64,000 bases of DNA. Origin: Tetrahymena elliotti 4EA (lineage: Eukaryota > Ciliophora > Oligohymenophorea > Hymenostomatida > Tetrahymenidae). Positions within the stretch are counted from its first letter, which is position 1. Every line of letters starts with the position of its first letter. The position numbers were made by a program, and so were the translations under genes. The stretch is from NCBI GenBank assembly GCA_000231825.2, contig JH720340.1, positions 124,001 through 188,000 of the forward strand, written 5' to 3'. Shown here one piece after another: positions 37,036 to 50,200 of the stretch. Under the pieces are notes generated by a model. It made no database searches. It saw nothing but the letters and a program-made list of their open reading frames with translations, and was not told where the DNA came from.

Positions 37036-39904
37036 ATGTCATCTATCGATTAAACTAAACAGCGACGTGACTTAGATTTCCTAGAAGGACATGACAATAA
37101 TTTAAGTAATTTTCATGATTTTGACAATATCAATTTACGTCTCGAGGAACCTGTGAACGATAATTTTGATGCAGATAGCTTGCAAGGATTCAAAATGACA
37201 GGAGGATAGAATTATCGCATGTAATAGGGAGCAAATGATATGATCTAGCCTTAAGGCAACTAGCCCATAAAGTATTCCGAATTTTACAACTAACAAGTTG
37301 GAAATAACTCATAAGGAAACGATTCTTCTTTTGCATACTAGACAAACTATGAATAAAATTAAATTAAAAAGCAAGGTAATGGAAATAATGGAAAAGGATA
37401 GAATTAGTAAAACGCCCCTAATTCTTTTAGCAATTATCAAGGAGTTCAAAATGGAGGAAGTTATTAAAACTACTCCCAAGATTAGTTAGGAATTAAAGGA
37501 AATGTAAATAGAGATTAAAGCTCAAGTATAGGATCTTAGAAGCAGATCCCAAAAGTTCCAAGCAGCAATGGTTTAGACTAGGAATAATAGAAAAATATTA
37601 AGCTTATTACAGCATTAAAGTAAAATCCATAAGATTTAGAACAAATATTAGAAGAACAAGAAAAATAGCAAACAATTTAGAAAAAGCTCAAAGTTGAAGC
37701 AGACCAAAAAAACAATTTACAAAGACACTCTTCTTCTATCTAATTGACAAACTACTCCCCTACTAGGGAAACACTCAAAAGAGTTGAGTCTAATACTTCC
37801 TTGAATGGAGAAAAGGCTACAAGCTCAAAGAATCTATCGAAAATTAAAGGAAATGTGAAAAATGCTTACATTAAAAAAATTACATCTCTCCTTAACCTTT
37901 AAAATCCACCAAGTGTCGAGTAACACGACAAGTAAATTTTAATCTTACCACCTTTATTTATTTCTTTAAATTCAATTAAAAACTACTAGTCATAGTAATA
38001 CTTTAAAAGTACAATTACTTTCTTAAAAAATTACTTTTAACATAAAATATTCTGACCCCTTTATAGATATAAATTCTAGTATAAAATCATTAGTATTTCA
38101 TTCAAAGAATTTAATATTAAAAGGTGTAGGTACTTTATAAAAAATCTAAAAACTGCTAATTTAAATGACAATTATTCTATTTTTTCAATAAAAAAGCTTT
38201 TATATTATAATAACATTAGTTTCTAAGAACCAAGAAGACCTGATAATTCTGAAGACTCTGAAGATTCTAGATCTAATTCTTTTGATAAAACAAAGCAAGA
38301 GGAAGGTAAAAAGGTCATGAAAAATAGAGAATCTGCAAGAAACTCTCGTCAAAGAAAGAAAATCTACATTGAACTTTTAGAAAAGAAAGTAAGTGATTCT
38401 GTTCCTTTATAATTAATGCTAAATCTCCTTTGATAATCAATATAAAAAATAATTTTTTTAAATCATAGATTTCAGAACTAACAAGTTAAATAGAAGAGCA
38501 ATGCGTTAACATTGAAAAGTCATAGAAAGAAATATGCAAAATACTTGATAACTATACACATGTAAAGACATATATGAATTACAAGCAATTGTTAAATGTG
38601 TTTATTTGATTTATTTATAGATTAAAGCTTTTGTGCAAACTAGACATGATTATCTTCAAAAGATAGGTGAAATGGCATACTTAGAAAAGCCCAACAATGA
38701 ATAGCTAGGATATATTTTAGATTCTCTTAGAGTAATATATTGCCATTTATTATCAAAAAAGAAAATATCTAGGAAAAAATTTAAATACTTTTTTAAAAAA
38801 ATATATAGCTAAGGATAGGGGCATAAGGTACTTGCAGATAAAAAGCTATCTCACTTTATTTTAGAACAATAATGAAGCATTTCATGCAATCTACTTTCCC
38901 CTACCTGATTTATGGATATCAGCCAAATATGGGAGGTAAATAAATATTAAACTAAATAAGAGTTTTGTAAATTATTATTTTAATATAATTAGAGGATCAA
39001 GAGTTTAATAGATGTGTAGAAATTTTCAAAAAGATTTGCACAATTTCAGATGAAACATAAGTATTTAAATTCCTTCCTCACTTAAAGAAGTTCTTAGAAA
39101 TCAGATCAAATTTTAAGGAGTACAATTTTTAATTTAAGCAAATGTTTCGAAATTGATATTTTTGTTTCATAAATGATAGTTCCTTCTCTCGAATGAAAAA
39201 AATCAGAAAGAATGTCTTTAAAAGAGAAGAGTCAATTGAAAAACTTTTAGATGGTCTCTCATTGCTTCATCCCACCCAAATGGGTAAGTTTCTCAAAGGG
39301 CTGGACAAAGTAAAGTTGATTTTAAAATAAATTAGAGAAGTAAACATTGTTAAAATAAAAAATTTAGTTTAGAAAATTACGTGAAATTCGTTTACAAAGA
39401 AAGATGAACAGTGGGAGTTAAGAAGATTTTGAGTTAGATTAAAACTAAATATAAAAGTAATATACTGCTAATCCAGATAGGCAACTTAACAAACTACGTT
39501 AGCACACTATTTAAAATTAATAATTTAACAGTAACTAAACAAATAATTATGCTTAATACCATTAGTAGTAATAATACTATTAACCTATCCCTCACCCTCC
39601 TTAAAATCTGGAAATGATAGAAGAAAATGATCTGGCACCTCCTCAATAAAAACCTTAAGTTATACCATAAAATTATTATTATTCAAAGTAGCAATAACCA
39701 TAGCAGTACTTACCAGGTCCTATGGGATTTTCTAGCTTAAAATAAGACTAACCATAATAAAATGGATAAAATTTTATATACCCTTCTCAGCCTAATAGCA
39801 TGAATGGCCAAAATATAAATTTAAAAAATCCTCCAATAGATTATGACTAGTATTACCATTAGTAACCTTATAAAAAGTAATTCCCTTCAAATCAACAATA
39901 TTGA
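37036..39904 (+). CDS. bZIP transcription factor
   Basis: DNA-binding dimeric regulator. Exon 1 (37036 to about 37932) encodes a Gln/Asn/Ser-rich, probably disordered region starting MSSIDQTKQRRDLDFLEGHD. After a long intron of about 290 bases come an acidic Ser/Asp run (PDNSEDSEDSRSNSFDK) and the basic region KKVMKNRESARNSRQRKKIY, which holds the N-x7-R signature. The zipper follows: IELLEKK, intron, ISELTSQIEEQCVNIEKSQK. Downstream is a helical domain of about 200 residues (IKAFVQTRHDYLQKIGEMAY, SLYFRTIMKHFMQSTFPYLI, KLLDGLSLLHPTQMGKFLKG) not typical of bZIPs I know, then a Gln/Pro/Tyr-rich tail to TGA 39902-39904 that resembles an activation domain. Introns are short, one only 36 bases (39144-39179). 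The zipper heptads are short and include few leucines. Target sites are unknown. Confidence 0.9.
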
Positions 39905-40605
39905 ACTACTAATAAAATGATTAATATTACTTAATAAATGAGTAATATGCAGTTAATCAAATCAATCAATTGCCAATAAACTAAAAATAAATAAACTAAT
40001 ATTACTTAACTCATAAACTTTTTAAATAAATAAGTATGTTAATAAGATAATAAAAATAATAATAATAATAATAAAAAACAATGATAGATAAATTTTATTT
40101 AAATCTCAATAATTTTGTTTATTATTTGATAATTTGTTTCAAAATAAATACTCTAAGCTACTTTAATTCTATTTTATCATGATTTAATTTATACTTTAAA
40201 TTATAATTTTATTATTATTTATTTTGTGATTATTGATCAATCTAATTTTTTATAATATTTGCAAGAAAATTTTTTTGAAAATGATAAATCAATAAAAATT
40301 TATTCATTAAAACAATAATTAAATTTTTGCATTATTAAAAAGCTAAAATTTATTTTTAAATGTAGAAAAATTATTAAATTTTACAATTTTTTTAAAAAAA
40401 CAAAATAAATTTACAGTATATAAATTAAAAAGATTTAAATGATAATTATTTATTAATAGTTAGAATAAATTGGAAATAATGACGATTATGTAAAAGTAGA
40501 GTACAAATTGAATTTATTATTTTCTTTATTTATAGTTGGAAGATAATGTATATCTTAATAATAATTTATTTTTTATATGAAGGAATAGTGTTTCTTATTT
40601 TTATA
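39905..40605. other. intergenic between convergent genes, with AAT microsatellite
   Basis: About 700 bases between two 3' ends. An (AAT)n microsatellite of about six units lies at 40056-40073. The rest is AT-rich with no frame. Confidence 0.6.
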
Positions 40606-43470
40606 TCAATTTTAATAAGAGTTGTTGCCATCTTACTTAGGGGTAAACAAGTTAGGATTGGAATTACCTGATGTTTTATAGAATAAATTTTTTCCATCAA
40701 TGTAGTCATCTCTCTAAGATGATGGTAAATTAGGAAGCTTACTGTCAGAAGGAATTCTATTATTTGATAAAGCTTTCTTAGAAGCTGATGTATTTATCAT
40801 CTTTTTATCAGATTTAGCATACTATTGACCATACTATTTGTTAAAAGATAAAGATTAATATTTCTCATTTTAAATAAAATAAATTTTTACTCTTCCCATT
40901 TTTTCAGGCGAGGTCTCTTTAGGTGGGAATATAGCCCAATTATGGTAATTTCCTAGTTTTCCTTTGTATTGATTTAAACTTTTGTCACAGGAAATACAAC
41001 TCCATTTATTAAGAGGTCTCTTTACAATCAATCCATCTTCACCTTCATCTTTGCTGAAGAAAATGTTATAAATATTTGTAATCTATTTTATATTAAATTT
41101 TCTATTTAAAAAATTATTAGAATAAATTTTAATAAAGTACCTTCTTTTCAAGTTCTGAGAACTTCTTAGCTGTTTCAGGTCCACTGGCACTTGTTTTGAG
41201 TTTATTTAATACAGCACCAGCTACTTCATCAAGCTTTCCAAGAAGCATTTATTCTAATCCATACAAATCTTCCTTGTCTGCCTTTCTGTCAATCAAATCC
41301 TTTAATTAGTTAATTAGTATAAGTAACTCATTTCTAACTTCATCTATTGCCTAGCCCCAATCAACATTATTGTTGTTGTTATTGTTTTAATTTTAACTAT
41401 TTGTGTTGCTATTTGATCCATCTGCCCCATAAATGTTGATATTTCTATCACCTCCATTGTTATTATTATTGTTGTTATTGTTATTTTTATTGCTATCATT
41501 ATTTTTATTATTGTTTCCTTCATGGAGTGAGTTTAATTTACTAGTTCTACCACTTAGGTTATCTCTTTTGTTATTGTTTTAGTTTGAACTTTCATTGATT
41601 CCATCTTTGCCAAATCCATCCAATCCATTAGTTGGGCTTTAAAGGTTAGCATCTAAATCACCTCCGTTTTAACTTGCTACTAAATTTCTTAATTTATTTA
41701 ATGATCTCCTTAACTCATTAATAAGCACTTCTAGTTGATTTGTCTTAATATTAAAATATATTATTTTCATATTGTGATTAATCAAAAAATTTTTTATTTA
41801 TTACCTTATCAACATTTTTATCTAAGCCTTCTCTAATACTTTTGACTTCACCTCTGAGTCTTTTTAAGTCATCCTATTTAGCTGTCTATAACATATTCTT
41901 TTCTAATTCATCAAGACGACCATCTGTATTTTGTTTATTTAAATCATAATTTTCAATGTGATTATGTAGCTCTTCACGCAAAGCATTTAAGAAGCCTTCA
42001 AGATCTTCCATTTTTTCTGATAAATTATTTAATAAATTTTTATCTTTAGTAGATAAACCACCTCCTTAATTTAATTCATTAAGTTCTTCTGGCTTAATCT
42101 GCTTTCCATCGTTCAATCTAAATATTTTTAAATAAAATAAATTAATTTGAAATTAAAATTTTAATTGATAAAAAATAATTATTAATTACCTGCTTTGTAA
42201 GAAAAGGTAGAGCTTATCGAAATCATCACATTTAACTCTGTCATCTATTTGCCTTTATAATTTTTATATCATCTTGTTTATCTCATCCATCAAATCCTTG
42301 CTTTGTTTATCTTAATCCTTCTTTAATTCTTCTTTGGTTACCTAATTTAATTTTAATTAAATTTAATTAATCAAGTTTCAATTAATCTAATGATTGATAT
42401 TTGGTATGAATTCAATCAATCAAGAATTCAATAAATATAATATATTTACAAATTAACTCTTCATTTTTGCTATGTCTTGGAGTATCTTATCAATTATTTC
42501 ATCTTTTTTTTTTTAAATAAAACAAATTAAAAAAATTTTAGAAAAATAATTTTTTTTTACTATTTAAACCATTATTGTTGTTGTTATTGTTATTGTTACT
42601 GTTACTACCATCGTTCAAGTTGCTTTATGAATTTCCATTTTTGTTTGTATTAGAGTTAGCTCCTTCATTTAATCTATCAGTTAAACTACCTTACTTTCCA
42701 AGATTATTTTAACTATTATCGCTGTTTTTATTATTATTATTATTGTTGTTATTGTTATTATTATTATTGTTGTTATTGCTTTTATCATTAAGGTTGTTGA
42801 GAATAACTTATAGATAGTCCTACTTACTATTAAGCTATTCTAATTTCTCCTTGATGCTTTGTATTTCTTCTGAAAACTCTTTGCTCATTTGGTTAAAGCG
42901 ATTGACTTCTTTTTATAATGTAGGGAAAGCCTTTTATATTTCTTTGAGTTCATCCTAATATTTTTAATCGTTTTATTATTAAACAAATTAATTTGATGAA
43001 AATTAATTTACAAAATCGACATTTTTAAGTTTTTCTTTCAAATTATCTATTTCATATTGATGTTAATTTAGGGTTTCGCCATGCTTTTAAAGTTTTTTCT
43101 ATTGATTATTAAATAAAACTTAACATTAGATTATGTATAATTAATAAATATTTACTTATATTTCAGAGATGTCAGAGGTATTCTTTTCTGTTTTCTCTTA
43201 TTAATTTTGAAGGTTTTTAATAATTTCTTTTTCATTGTCCTTAATTTAGTCAACATCATCTTTGATACCACTTACTTATGCGTTAATCTAAGAGCATTGA
43301 TTTTCAACATTCAAAATCTTTGTGCTATAAGAGCCAACTTCAGTCTTAAGTGCTGAAAGAATCTTAATTATGGTTTCGAAATTATTTTTTAATGTGCTCT
43401 CATTGAATGAAACTTGCATTAGGTTATCAATTTGAATGCCCTTTAGCAAGTCTGGTGATACTGAAGTCAT
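40606..43470 (-). CDS. coiled-coil protein with C-terminal CxxC motif (QRICH2/DUF4795-like)
   Basis: About 800 residues over eight or so exons, ATG 43470 (MTSVSPDLLKGIQIDNLMQV) to TGA 40606. Long coiled coils (VNRFNQMSKEFSEEIQSIKE; EKMEDLEGFLNALREELHNH; DLKRLRGEVKSIREGLDKNV) are separated by Asn-rich tracts around 42720-42785, 42560-42605 and 41370-41520. Near the C-terminus, ADKEDLYGLEQMLLGKLDEV then LNKWSCISCDKSLNQYKGKL resembles the end of QRICH2-like proteins (DUF4795), where an ADK-containing coiled coil precedes HCLSCDRPL. That family is linked to sperm and cilium axonemes, so an axonemal structural role is a reasonable guess. The resemblance is from memory and short, so treat the family call as tentative; the coiled-coil nature is clear. 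Introns are 50-60 bases. Codons in the Asn tracts mix AAT and AAC, so slippage is not recent. Confidence 0.62.
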
Positions 43471-44348
43471 GTTTGATCTTTTGTAAATATGCTTTGTAAC
43501 TAATAATTTATATTTGTTTTTATTAATTATTATAAAAATTTACCAAAACACTAAACATCTAAAGATATAAAATTTATATAAGTAAATAGGCGCATGAATC
43601 AAGCAAATTTGCTGACAAAAATCTTCCTTTAAATTAACAACCACTAAATAATTATTTAGTATCAATAATAACTCTGAAATTGCATATATCTTTTTATAAT
43701 TTTTGGGTAAAGTCCTTAAAACAATTTCTAGTATTTAAAGAACCTCTCTTCAAATATCAGAGATACGATTAAACACTCTAAAATGGGTATTAATATATTT
43801 TAGTAAATCAAAAATTTCTATTAATCAATCTTCATTTAGAATTAAAACTAAATTAATCTCTACCTAATACTTATCTACTGACCTCAAAAATAAACTAATA
43901 ATCTGCGTTAAATATAGTAATTATGATATTACTCTACCTGATAAAATTATAATGTTTAAGGAAAAAGGTACCTAGAAAGCATTCGAAGAAACACGTTTTT
44001 TTTAAAGTTTGAGATTAATTGTAAATTATTTAGTCATTCAAAGACAAAAAAAAAGTAAAAATTCCAATCTTTTAAAACACACTACTAATTATTTCTAAAA
44101 ATTTTATTAAACATAAATGATAATATTGTTATTTTCAAGGAATTATTAATGGTCATATTTTTGAAATAAATAATTCTGAAATTAGCAAGTAAAAAATATA
44201 CAGTTCTATAACAAAAAATAAATAAATTCATTCAAATTATAAAGAGATAAATAAATATAAATTCTATTTTTAATTAGCAACAAATTTGCTTTAATATTAA
44301 TTCACTGGCTATTTTTTTATTATGATTTATCCTTATTTTTTTTGCTTC
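43471..44348. other. intergenic, nothing seen
   Basis: About 880 bases between the 5' end of the coiled-coil gene and the 3' end of the peptidase gene. AT-rich; should hold the coiled-coil gene promoter. No frame, repeat or RNA gene supported. Confidence 0.6.
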
Positions 44349-44963
44349 TCAATTATTTTAATTCTTGCCTTACAAAGTTTTGATGATCTAAACAAGTACA
44401 GTCTTCTAAGTTTCAAAATCAATAGTTGTAAAATGAGGTATATGAATGAATAAAGTAGGGCAGTTAGGATATTCATTTCTAGTCCTGAAATAAACATAGT
44501 TACACAAAAATCTTCCTGGGTCAGTACTTAAAGTGCACTTTTCATTCAAAAATTAATTGCTTTTTAGCAACTAGTTACAATCAACATTTGTTAAATTGCA
44601 TTAATCTAATTCTTGGTCTTAGTTTATTTTTGTATTTTATGGTTATTCATTTTAGCGGTCACGCATTCTAAAATGAGCATTATTGTATGAGCATTGCTCC
44701 AAATATATTTTTGATATATCTCTTCTGACTCCAAAATGCAAAAAATAGCAATTCTCATCAATATTTAAGCCAAGACTTTTAATTCTATCATGATAATCCT
44801 AAACTCCCTTCATAGATACTTCAAGGGTATCTACATCAATAATATTTAGTTCTTTTTTGTCAGAGTCAGTAATGCTCTTCATTAAAAATGAGGATGGATT
44901 TTCTTCTACATCTCCAAAAGGACCGAATCCAGTTACAAAAAATCTTTTAGGTTAATTTTCCAT
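44349..44963 (-). CDS. pyroglutamyl-peptidase I (family C15)
   Basis: Cytosolic cysteine peptidase that removes N-terminal pyroglutamate from peptides. Intronless, 204 aa, close to the usual length of about 210. The N-terminal FFVTGFGPFGDVEENPSS matches the family signature (vTGFGPF....vNPS). LHFGVRRD corresponds to HvGv. Catalytic residues are all visible: Glu89 in IYLEQCSYN (family tLEkcghN), Cys154 in STDPGRFLCNYVYF, and His174 in FIHIPHF. The motif before the cysteine is DPGR instead of the more common DAGR. An insertion of about 20 residues between 103 and 128 (NEQPQNTKINQDQELD) is rich in Gln and Asn. Alone in its transcription unit; its 5' end faces the small MGQS gene across 502 bases. 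Confidence 0.93.
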
Positions 44964-45465
44964 TTCGTGTAAATTTTTATTTGAGTAAATTGGAGGGTGT
45001 TTTGATTATTATGCTTGAATATATCTTTTGATCTAAAAATTAGATTAGAGGTAAATTTTCAAGCAATTTGGTATTTTCTATGATCAACAAATATTTTATT
45101 TTTCCTTGTATTTAATTTATGATAATGAAAAAACATAAATTTATCTACTTAAAAAATTTCACAAAAAAGAAATTTTGTTAGATATTATTGGAATGAAATG
45201 TAAACTAAAATTTGTTATTAAATTGTATGTAACAAAAATGGAATAAACAGATTCAAGTAGAATTTAATTAATAGATTAATCAAATGAAGTAAAATATTTA
45301 TCTATTCATCAAAGAAATAATAAATAATTTAGTAGGAGGATGGTGATTTAATTTATCTAATACTCAATTAAATAATTGAATATCAAATAATCTTTTTAAT
45401 CAAATTAATTTTTCTTAATTACAAACAAAATTATAAAATAAGCAAATACATTTCTTAGTTTAAAA
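44964..45465. other. divergent promoter region, nothing specific seen
   Basis: 502 bases between the starts of two divergently transcribed genes. Both promoters should lie here. AT-rich, with no recognisable element. Confidence 0.55.
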
Positions 45466-45886
45466 ATGGGACAATCTTGTGAGAAACTCTAATCTCAATA
45501 AAAAGATATTGAAGATATGAAAGAAGCCATTAAATAGCTTAAGGAGTTGATGGATGTAAAATTATTAATTTTGCTTTTTTTAAGTATAGTTTTCTAAATT
45601 TATAATAACAATAATAGCAAACTAGAGGTGTCTAAGAGACATTAAAGACAAGCTTAGAATAAATAACTACTACCACAACAGAAGTAGTAGGAAAATATTA
45701 AAGTATAGTATCTAAAGTAGATGCATTTGACTAAAGTCTAAAAGATGTAAACAACCTTTAAATTACTTATTTATTCTTTGAATAATTCACTTTGTAAATT
45801 TAAAACAGTTAGATGTCAAAATGCAGAAAACTATAGAGTAAGCATTAAAATCAGGCGCTTCAAGTGCAATTAAAAATTTCTTTTGA
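45466..45886 (+). CDS. small MGQS-starting coiled-coil protein
   Basis: Three exons encode about 108 residues: MGQSCEKLQSQQKDIEDMKE..ELMD, a short intron (about 45557-45585, GTAAAA..TTAAG, only 29 bases), YSFLNLQQQQQQQTRGVQET..SLKD, an intron (about 45749-45809, GTAAAC..AACAG), and LDVKMQKTIEQALKSGASSA..FF to TGA 45884-45886. Gly2, Ser4 and Cys5 fit N-myristoylation with palmitoylation. The rest is amphipathic helix and a Gln tract, with no catalytic motif. A membrane-tethered adaptor is plausible from shape alone. The first intron is near the lower size limit for spliceosomal introns, so this splice should be confirmed; without it the frame hits TGA. Confidence 0.62.
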
Positions 45887-47206
45887 AGGACACATTCCCT
45901 TAAATTTGTTTGATATGTTAACATTTGCTTTGAGTTTGTTTTATTTATTTGTATATTTTTATCTACTTAAAAACTATAAAATTTATTTTGTGTTTTCTAC
46001 AAAAATGAAAATAGTACTTAAGCATGCTTTAAAGCTAACAAATATAATTTAAAATATACAATCATCTAATTTACTCTTTACTTCTTACATAATATTTTGT
46101 AAGGAAATTGAATTTTGCTCCTAGTCTTTTGTGATCTTGAATTTTTAGGTAGATATTAATTTCAAATAGAAAATATTGGTTATATTTATCTCTTTTGATT
46201 AAATTTTATTGAGGCTTATAGAATTTTTTTAATGTATATAGATTAATTAAATATTACACCCCTCGAAACAATAAGATAAACATTAAATTTATTTCTATTT
46301 TATTTAAATAAAATAGATAAAATCTATTCAAAGAAATTTATTAGTATTTATAAAATATGTTGAAAAATCATCTTTAATTTTTTCTTTATGTATTTTATTG
46401 TTCGAGCAGAAAACATGTTTTACTATAAATTTATTAAATATTCCAGCTAAATATTTAAATTATTTAAATAGAATAAGAGCTTTTAAAGTATGCTAATTTT
46501 GAGATTATTAATGAAATAGTCTGATATAATTTTATAAAAAAAAAGTGTAGAAAAGAATATATTTCTTTTCAATAATTAAATGATCCAATTCTTTAAGATA
46601 ATAAGCTAAATATTAAATGCATTTAATCTAAATCGAATAAGAGTAATTTAAATTTATTGATTTAAAAAATATTCATTGGCTTAACTTTCTCTTATTTTGT
46701 GAAAAAAAAAATTCAGAAAAAAATCTTTTAGCTCTCTTTAATTCAATGCTACATCCCTGAAAAATAGTAAGATAAATGCTAAATTTGTTATATTTAAAGT
46801 TTAAAGTTTTGAGAATAATAATTGAAGCTAATAAATTTATTTTTCAATATTTATTTTAAAAAAAGGGATTGATATTTTTCTAATTTCCAACTTGATTATA
46901 AAGTTAAAATCAATTATTGGAACAAATTTAAAATATGATGGCTGATAAAAAATGAAAATAATTTTAAAGCTTTTGAATTGTATAGTTTTTCAAACATAAA
47001 TATATTTTTATTTAATTAGCATCTTTACTAACATATTGCTTAATTATAATCAATCAATTTATTTTCAAAGATTTTTTTAATTCATTTTGCAAAGATTTAC
47101 TTTTCAAAAAATTTAAATATCAAAAATTAAATTAACAATAAAAGTTTGATTTGAAAAAGTACTGAATTACAATTAAATTTAATTAACAATTATTATCAAT
47201 TTAGTT
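45887..47206. other. intergenic, AT-rich, no gene seen
   Basis: About 1.3 kb between tandem genes. An apparent frame at 45864-46052 is in the wrong frame of the gene above and then runs into AT-rich sequence. No repeat or RNA gene supported. The promoter of the large coiled-coil gene should be near 47000-47200. Confidence 0.55.
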
Positions 47207-50200
47207 ATGGAAGAAGCTGAGGCAGTAGAATTCTCTCCCTCTTATAGAATTTTAGAGGTTACAGAAGAATCTGACGAGGAATCTAATCACAATAATTTGA
47301 AAAATGAATTTTCTAATTCTTAGCATGAAAGTCATCAAGATACAGCTTAGTCTGCTAAAAATTAATACTAAACCCATAAATAACCATAAGAAATAATAGA
47401 AATCGATGAAAATTTAGATGACGGTGAAGAATAGTCCTTCTAATACAGTAAAAAAAAAGTAGATAGCAGCGGCAAAGAAATAGATGAGTATTATCAAAAT
47501 ATGTCATTTTAAAATTCACCTAATTAACCATAAATACTATAAATAAATAACAATAATCTTTAGCCATCTTAAAAAATAAATCAAAATGTAAATTATTTTA
47601 TTTAAGTCATTTTTCATTTTTTTATTCAAAAATAATAGAATAATTATGGGTACTAAAATTAACAAAACCAGTAATAATAGTAAATGCAATAACAATAATA
47701 ATTTTAGAATGGAGTCCCTTCTTTTAATCTTTCTATTCAAAGAAATGGAGAAAAATATGAATTAAAAAGTGCAAGCAAAAATTTAATGTAAACATTTTCA
47801 AACACATAAAATTAATAGAACAGCTAATAAATTCCTTAAAATCCTCCTGTTTAGATCTTCAAACCTTAAAACAACTTCAACAATAAATAAATACAAAATC
47901 AAAATGTCCCACCTTAATCAGAGGAAGAAAATAGGGAAAGAAAGCTAAGCGTTTAGCCTGTAAGATTGATAGATTAAGAAGCTTTTTTAATGAAAGGATC
48001 TCCTTAAAACTAAAACAATAATGTTAATTATAATAATAGCAATAATAATTAAAATAGTAATGCAAGCATAAATACTAGTCATAATTCTCGTAATAATGCT
48101 AGAGCTTAGACTAATTCTTCTGATAAGAAAAGAAATGAAAAAAATTCTTAGCAAAATGATTAATAGTTTTCAAATCAAGTGCAATATTTAATAAATAAAA
48201 GAACATAGGCTCAGTTAAAAAAAGAATAACTCCTTTCATCTTAAAAGAAGCAAATGTTAAATTAATAGCTTCTTAATGCTAGTGATGATGAAATGGAGAA
48301 TATTGTTCCTATGAGCTCTAATCCTAATAAACTACCTTTGACACTAGTTTAATAAGAGAATTTAGAAAGGTAGTATAAAGATGTTTTGCTTGAACTTGAA
48401 TCAACTTAAAAGTAGCTTGATGAAGTTGAAAAATCATTAAGGATTGAAACTTTAAATTTTGAGGAATCTAAAAGACATGTTTAGATATTAAAGATGGCTC
48501 TTTAGTAAAAAGTAGAAGAGAACACATTAAAATAAATATTAGCAGAAGTTAGTCATGATGCAAGAATAAATAAAGTTGATTTATACACTTTTTTAGCAAG
48601 GTAAATGAATCAACAACAGTTAGAGGGAGATAAAAATAAGCACAGGGTTGTAGAATTAGAAAGACAAGTAAAAAAACTAAAATAAATAAATGATGAATAA
48701 TCAAAATAGATGTAATAGTTATAGGAGTTTAATGAGAGTATAAATGTTGAATTAAAGAATGCTATCTATGCACTCTAAATGGCTGAAGATGAAAAAGATA
48801 GGATGCTAGCTGAATAAAGATAATAAATTTAAGATTAAAATTCACTTGAAAAAGATTAGCTTTTAGATTATTTGACTGAATGCAAGAATCAAATAAATGT
48901 ATTGCAATAAGAAATAATTAATTTAAAACATTAAGTTAATTCTAAAGCTTTAAACTATTCTATTGCTTCTGATCATTCAAATCCAAATAAAAACAGTTAA
49001 GTTTAATAGCAGATAACAGCTGGAGATGTAAAAAATATTTCCAATGGATTCTCTAATAAGAAATAATAACTTACTACTGGTAACTAACACCTATAACAAA
49101 TATCTCCCGAGTAATTATTCAGCAACTTGAGTAATAATAAGTTAAATAACTCAGAAAATTCTTTTAGCCTTTAGAATAATTAAGTCAGTTTAAATTTTAG
49201 TAAAAATATAAATAATGATTCAGCTGAAGGTAAAAATAGTTTACTTGATCACCATTTAAATTAAGATGGAAGCTTAGGCTCAAATATGGTACAATATGCA
49301 CTCCAAGATGAATTACAGAGATAAGACTAGTCTCATACTTAAAATTACCATGCTATGTAAACTGAAGATCGGTAAAATTATAATGAAGCATCTTAAAATT
49401 CTCTTCATCAACCTTAGAATCTTTAAAAAAGGTTTTAAGATGAGGAATTGGAAGATTTATTAAAAGAAATTGAAGAAAGCAACATTTAAAATATGTAACC
49501 ATAAGAAGTCATAGAAAAGCTGTAAAAATTATGTAATGAAGCTAAAAGATTGAAGTAAGAAGTTGAATAAAATAATTTAGTAATCTAAGATTACAAAATG
49601 CGTTAAGAAAATGAGAGATAGAACTATTCTGATCAAATCAAAGAATTGTTTGAGTAATTATCTTAAACTAGATAAGAGCTCAGATCTAAAAAAGACCAAT
49701 TTGAATAATTAGTAAAAACAACTTTCATATTTATCTATTTAATAAAAATTATTTATTTTTTAATAGGAATCTAATTAAATGGGATTAGAAGAATAGATTG
49801 AGTCTTATGATTAAATTTTATAATAAAAATAAGAAGAATATGAAAAGGTAAATGAAGAATTAAGATAGCTTCGCTAGATTGCAGGGGATAGACTGTAAGA
49901 AATGAATGAAATAAAATTAAAATATGAAATAGAAAATAGTGCTCTTTAATAAGAGGTTGAGTAATTAAATGTGATAGTTTAAGAATATGAAAGTTCAATA
50001 AACTAAGATAAAAACTCAAGTGAGGATAGATCTTCCTCAATATAATTTAATTCCTAAAGAAGTGGTTAATAAATTGCAATTAGATAAAGTAATTCTCCTA
50101 AGAATTACAGTACATTCTAGACAGGAAATTTAGCTAAATAGGGTAACGAATAGAATCACATAATATCCAGATAGACTTAAGATTAAGAATCTACATAAAA

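Noticed and set aside
39144..39179. In-frame TGA in the bZIP gene as possible readthrough or recoding
   Set aside because: A 36-base GT..AG intron around it restores the frame exactly, giving FKQISFSRMKK.
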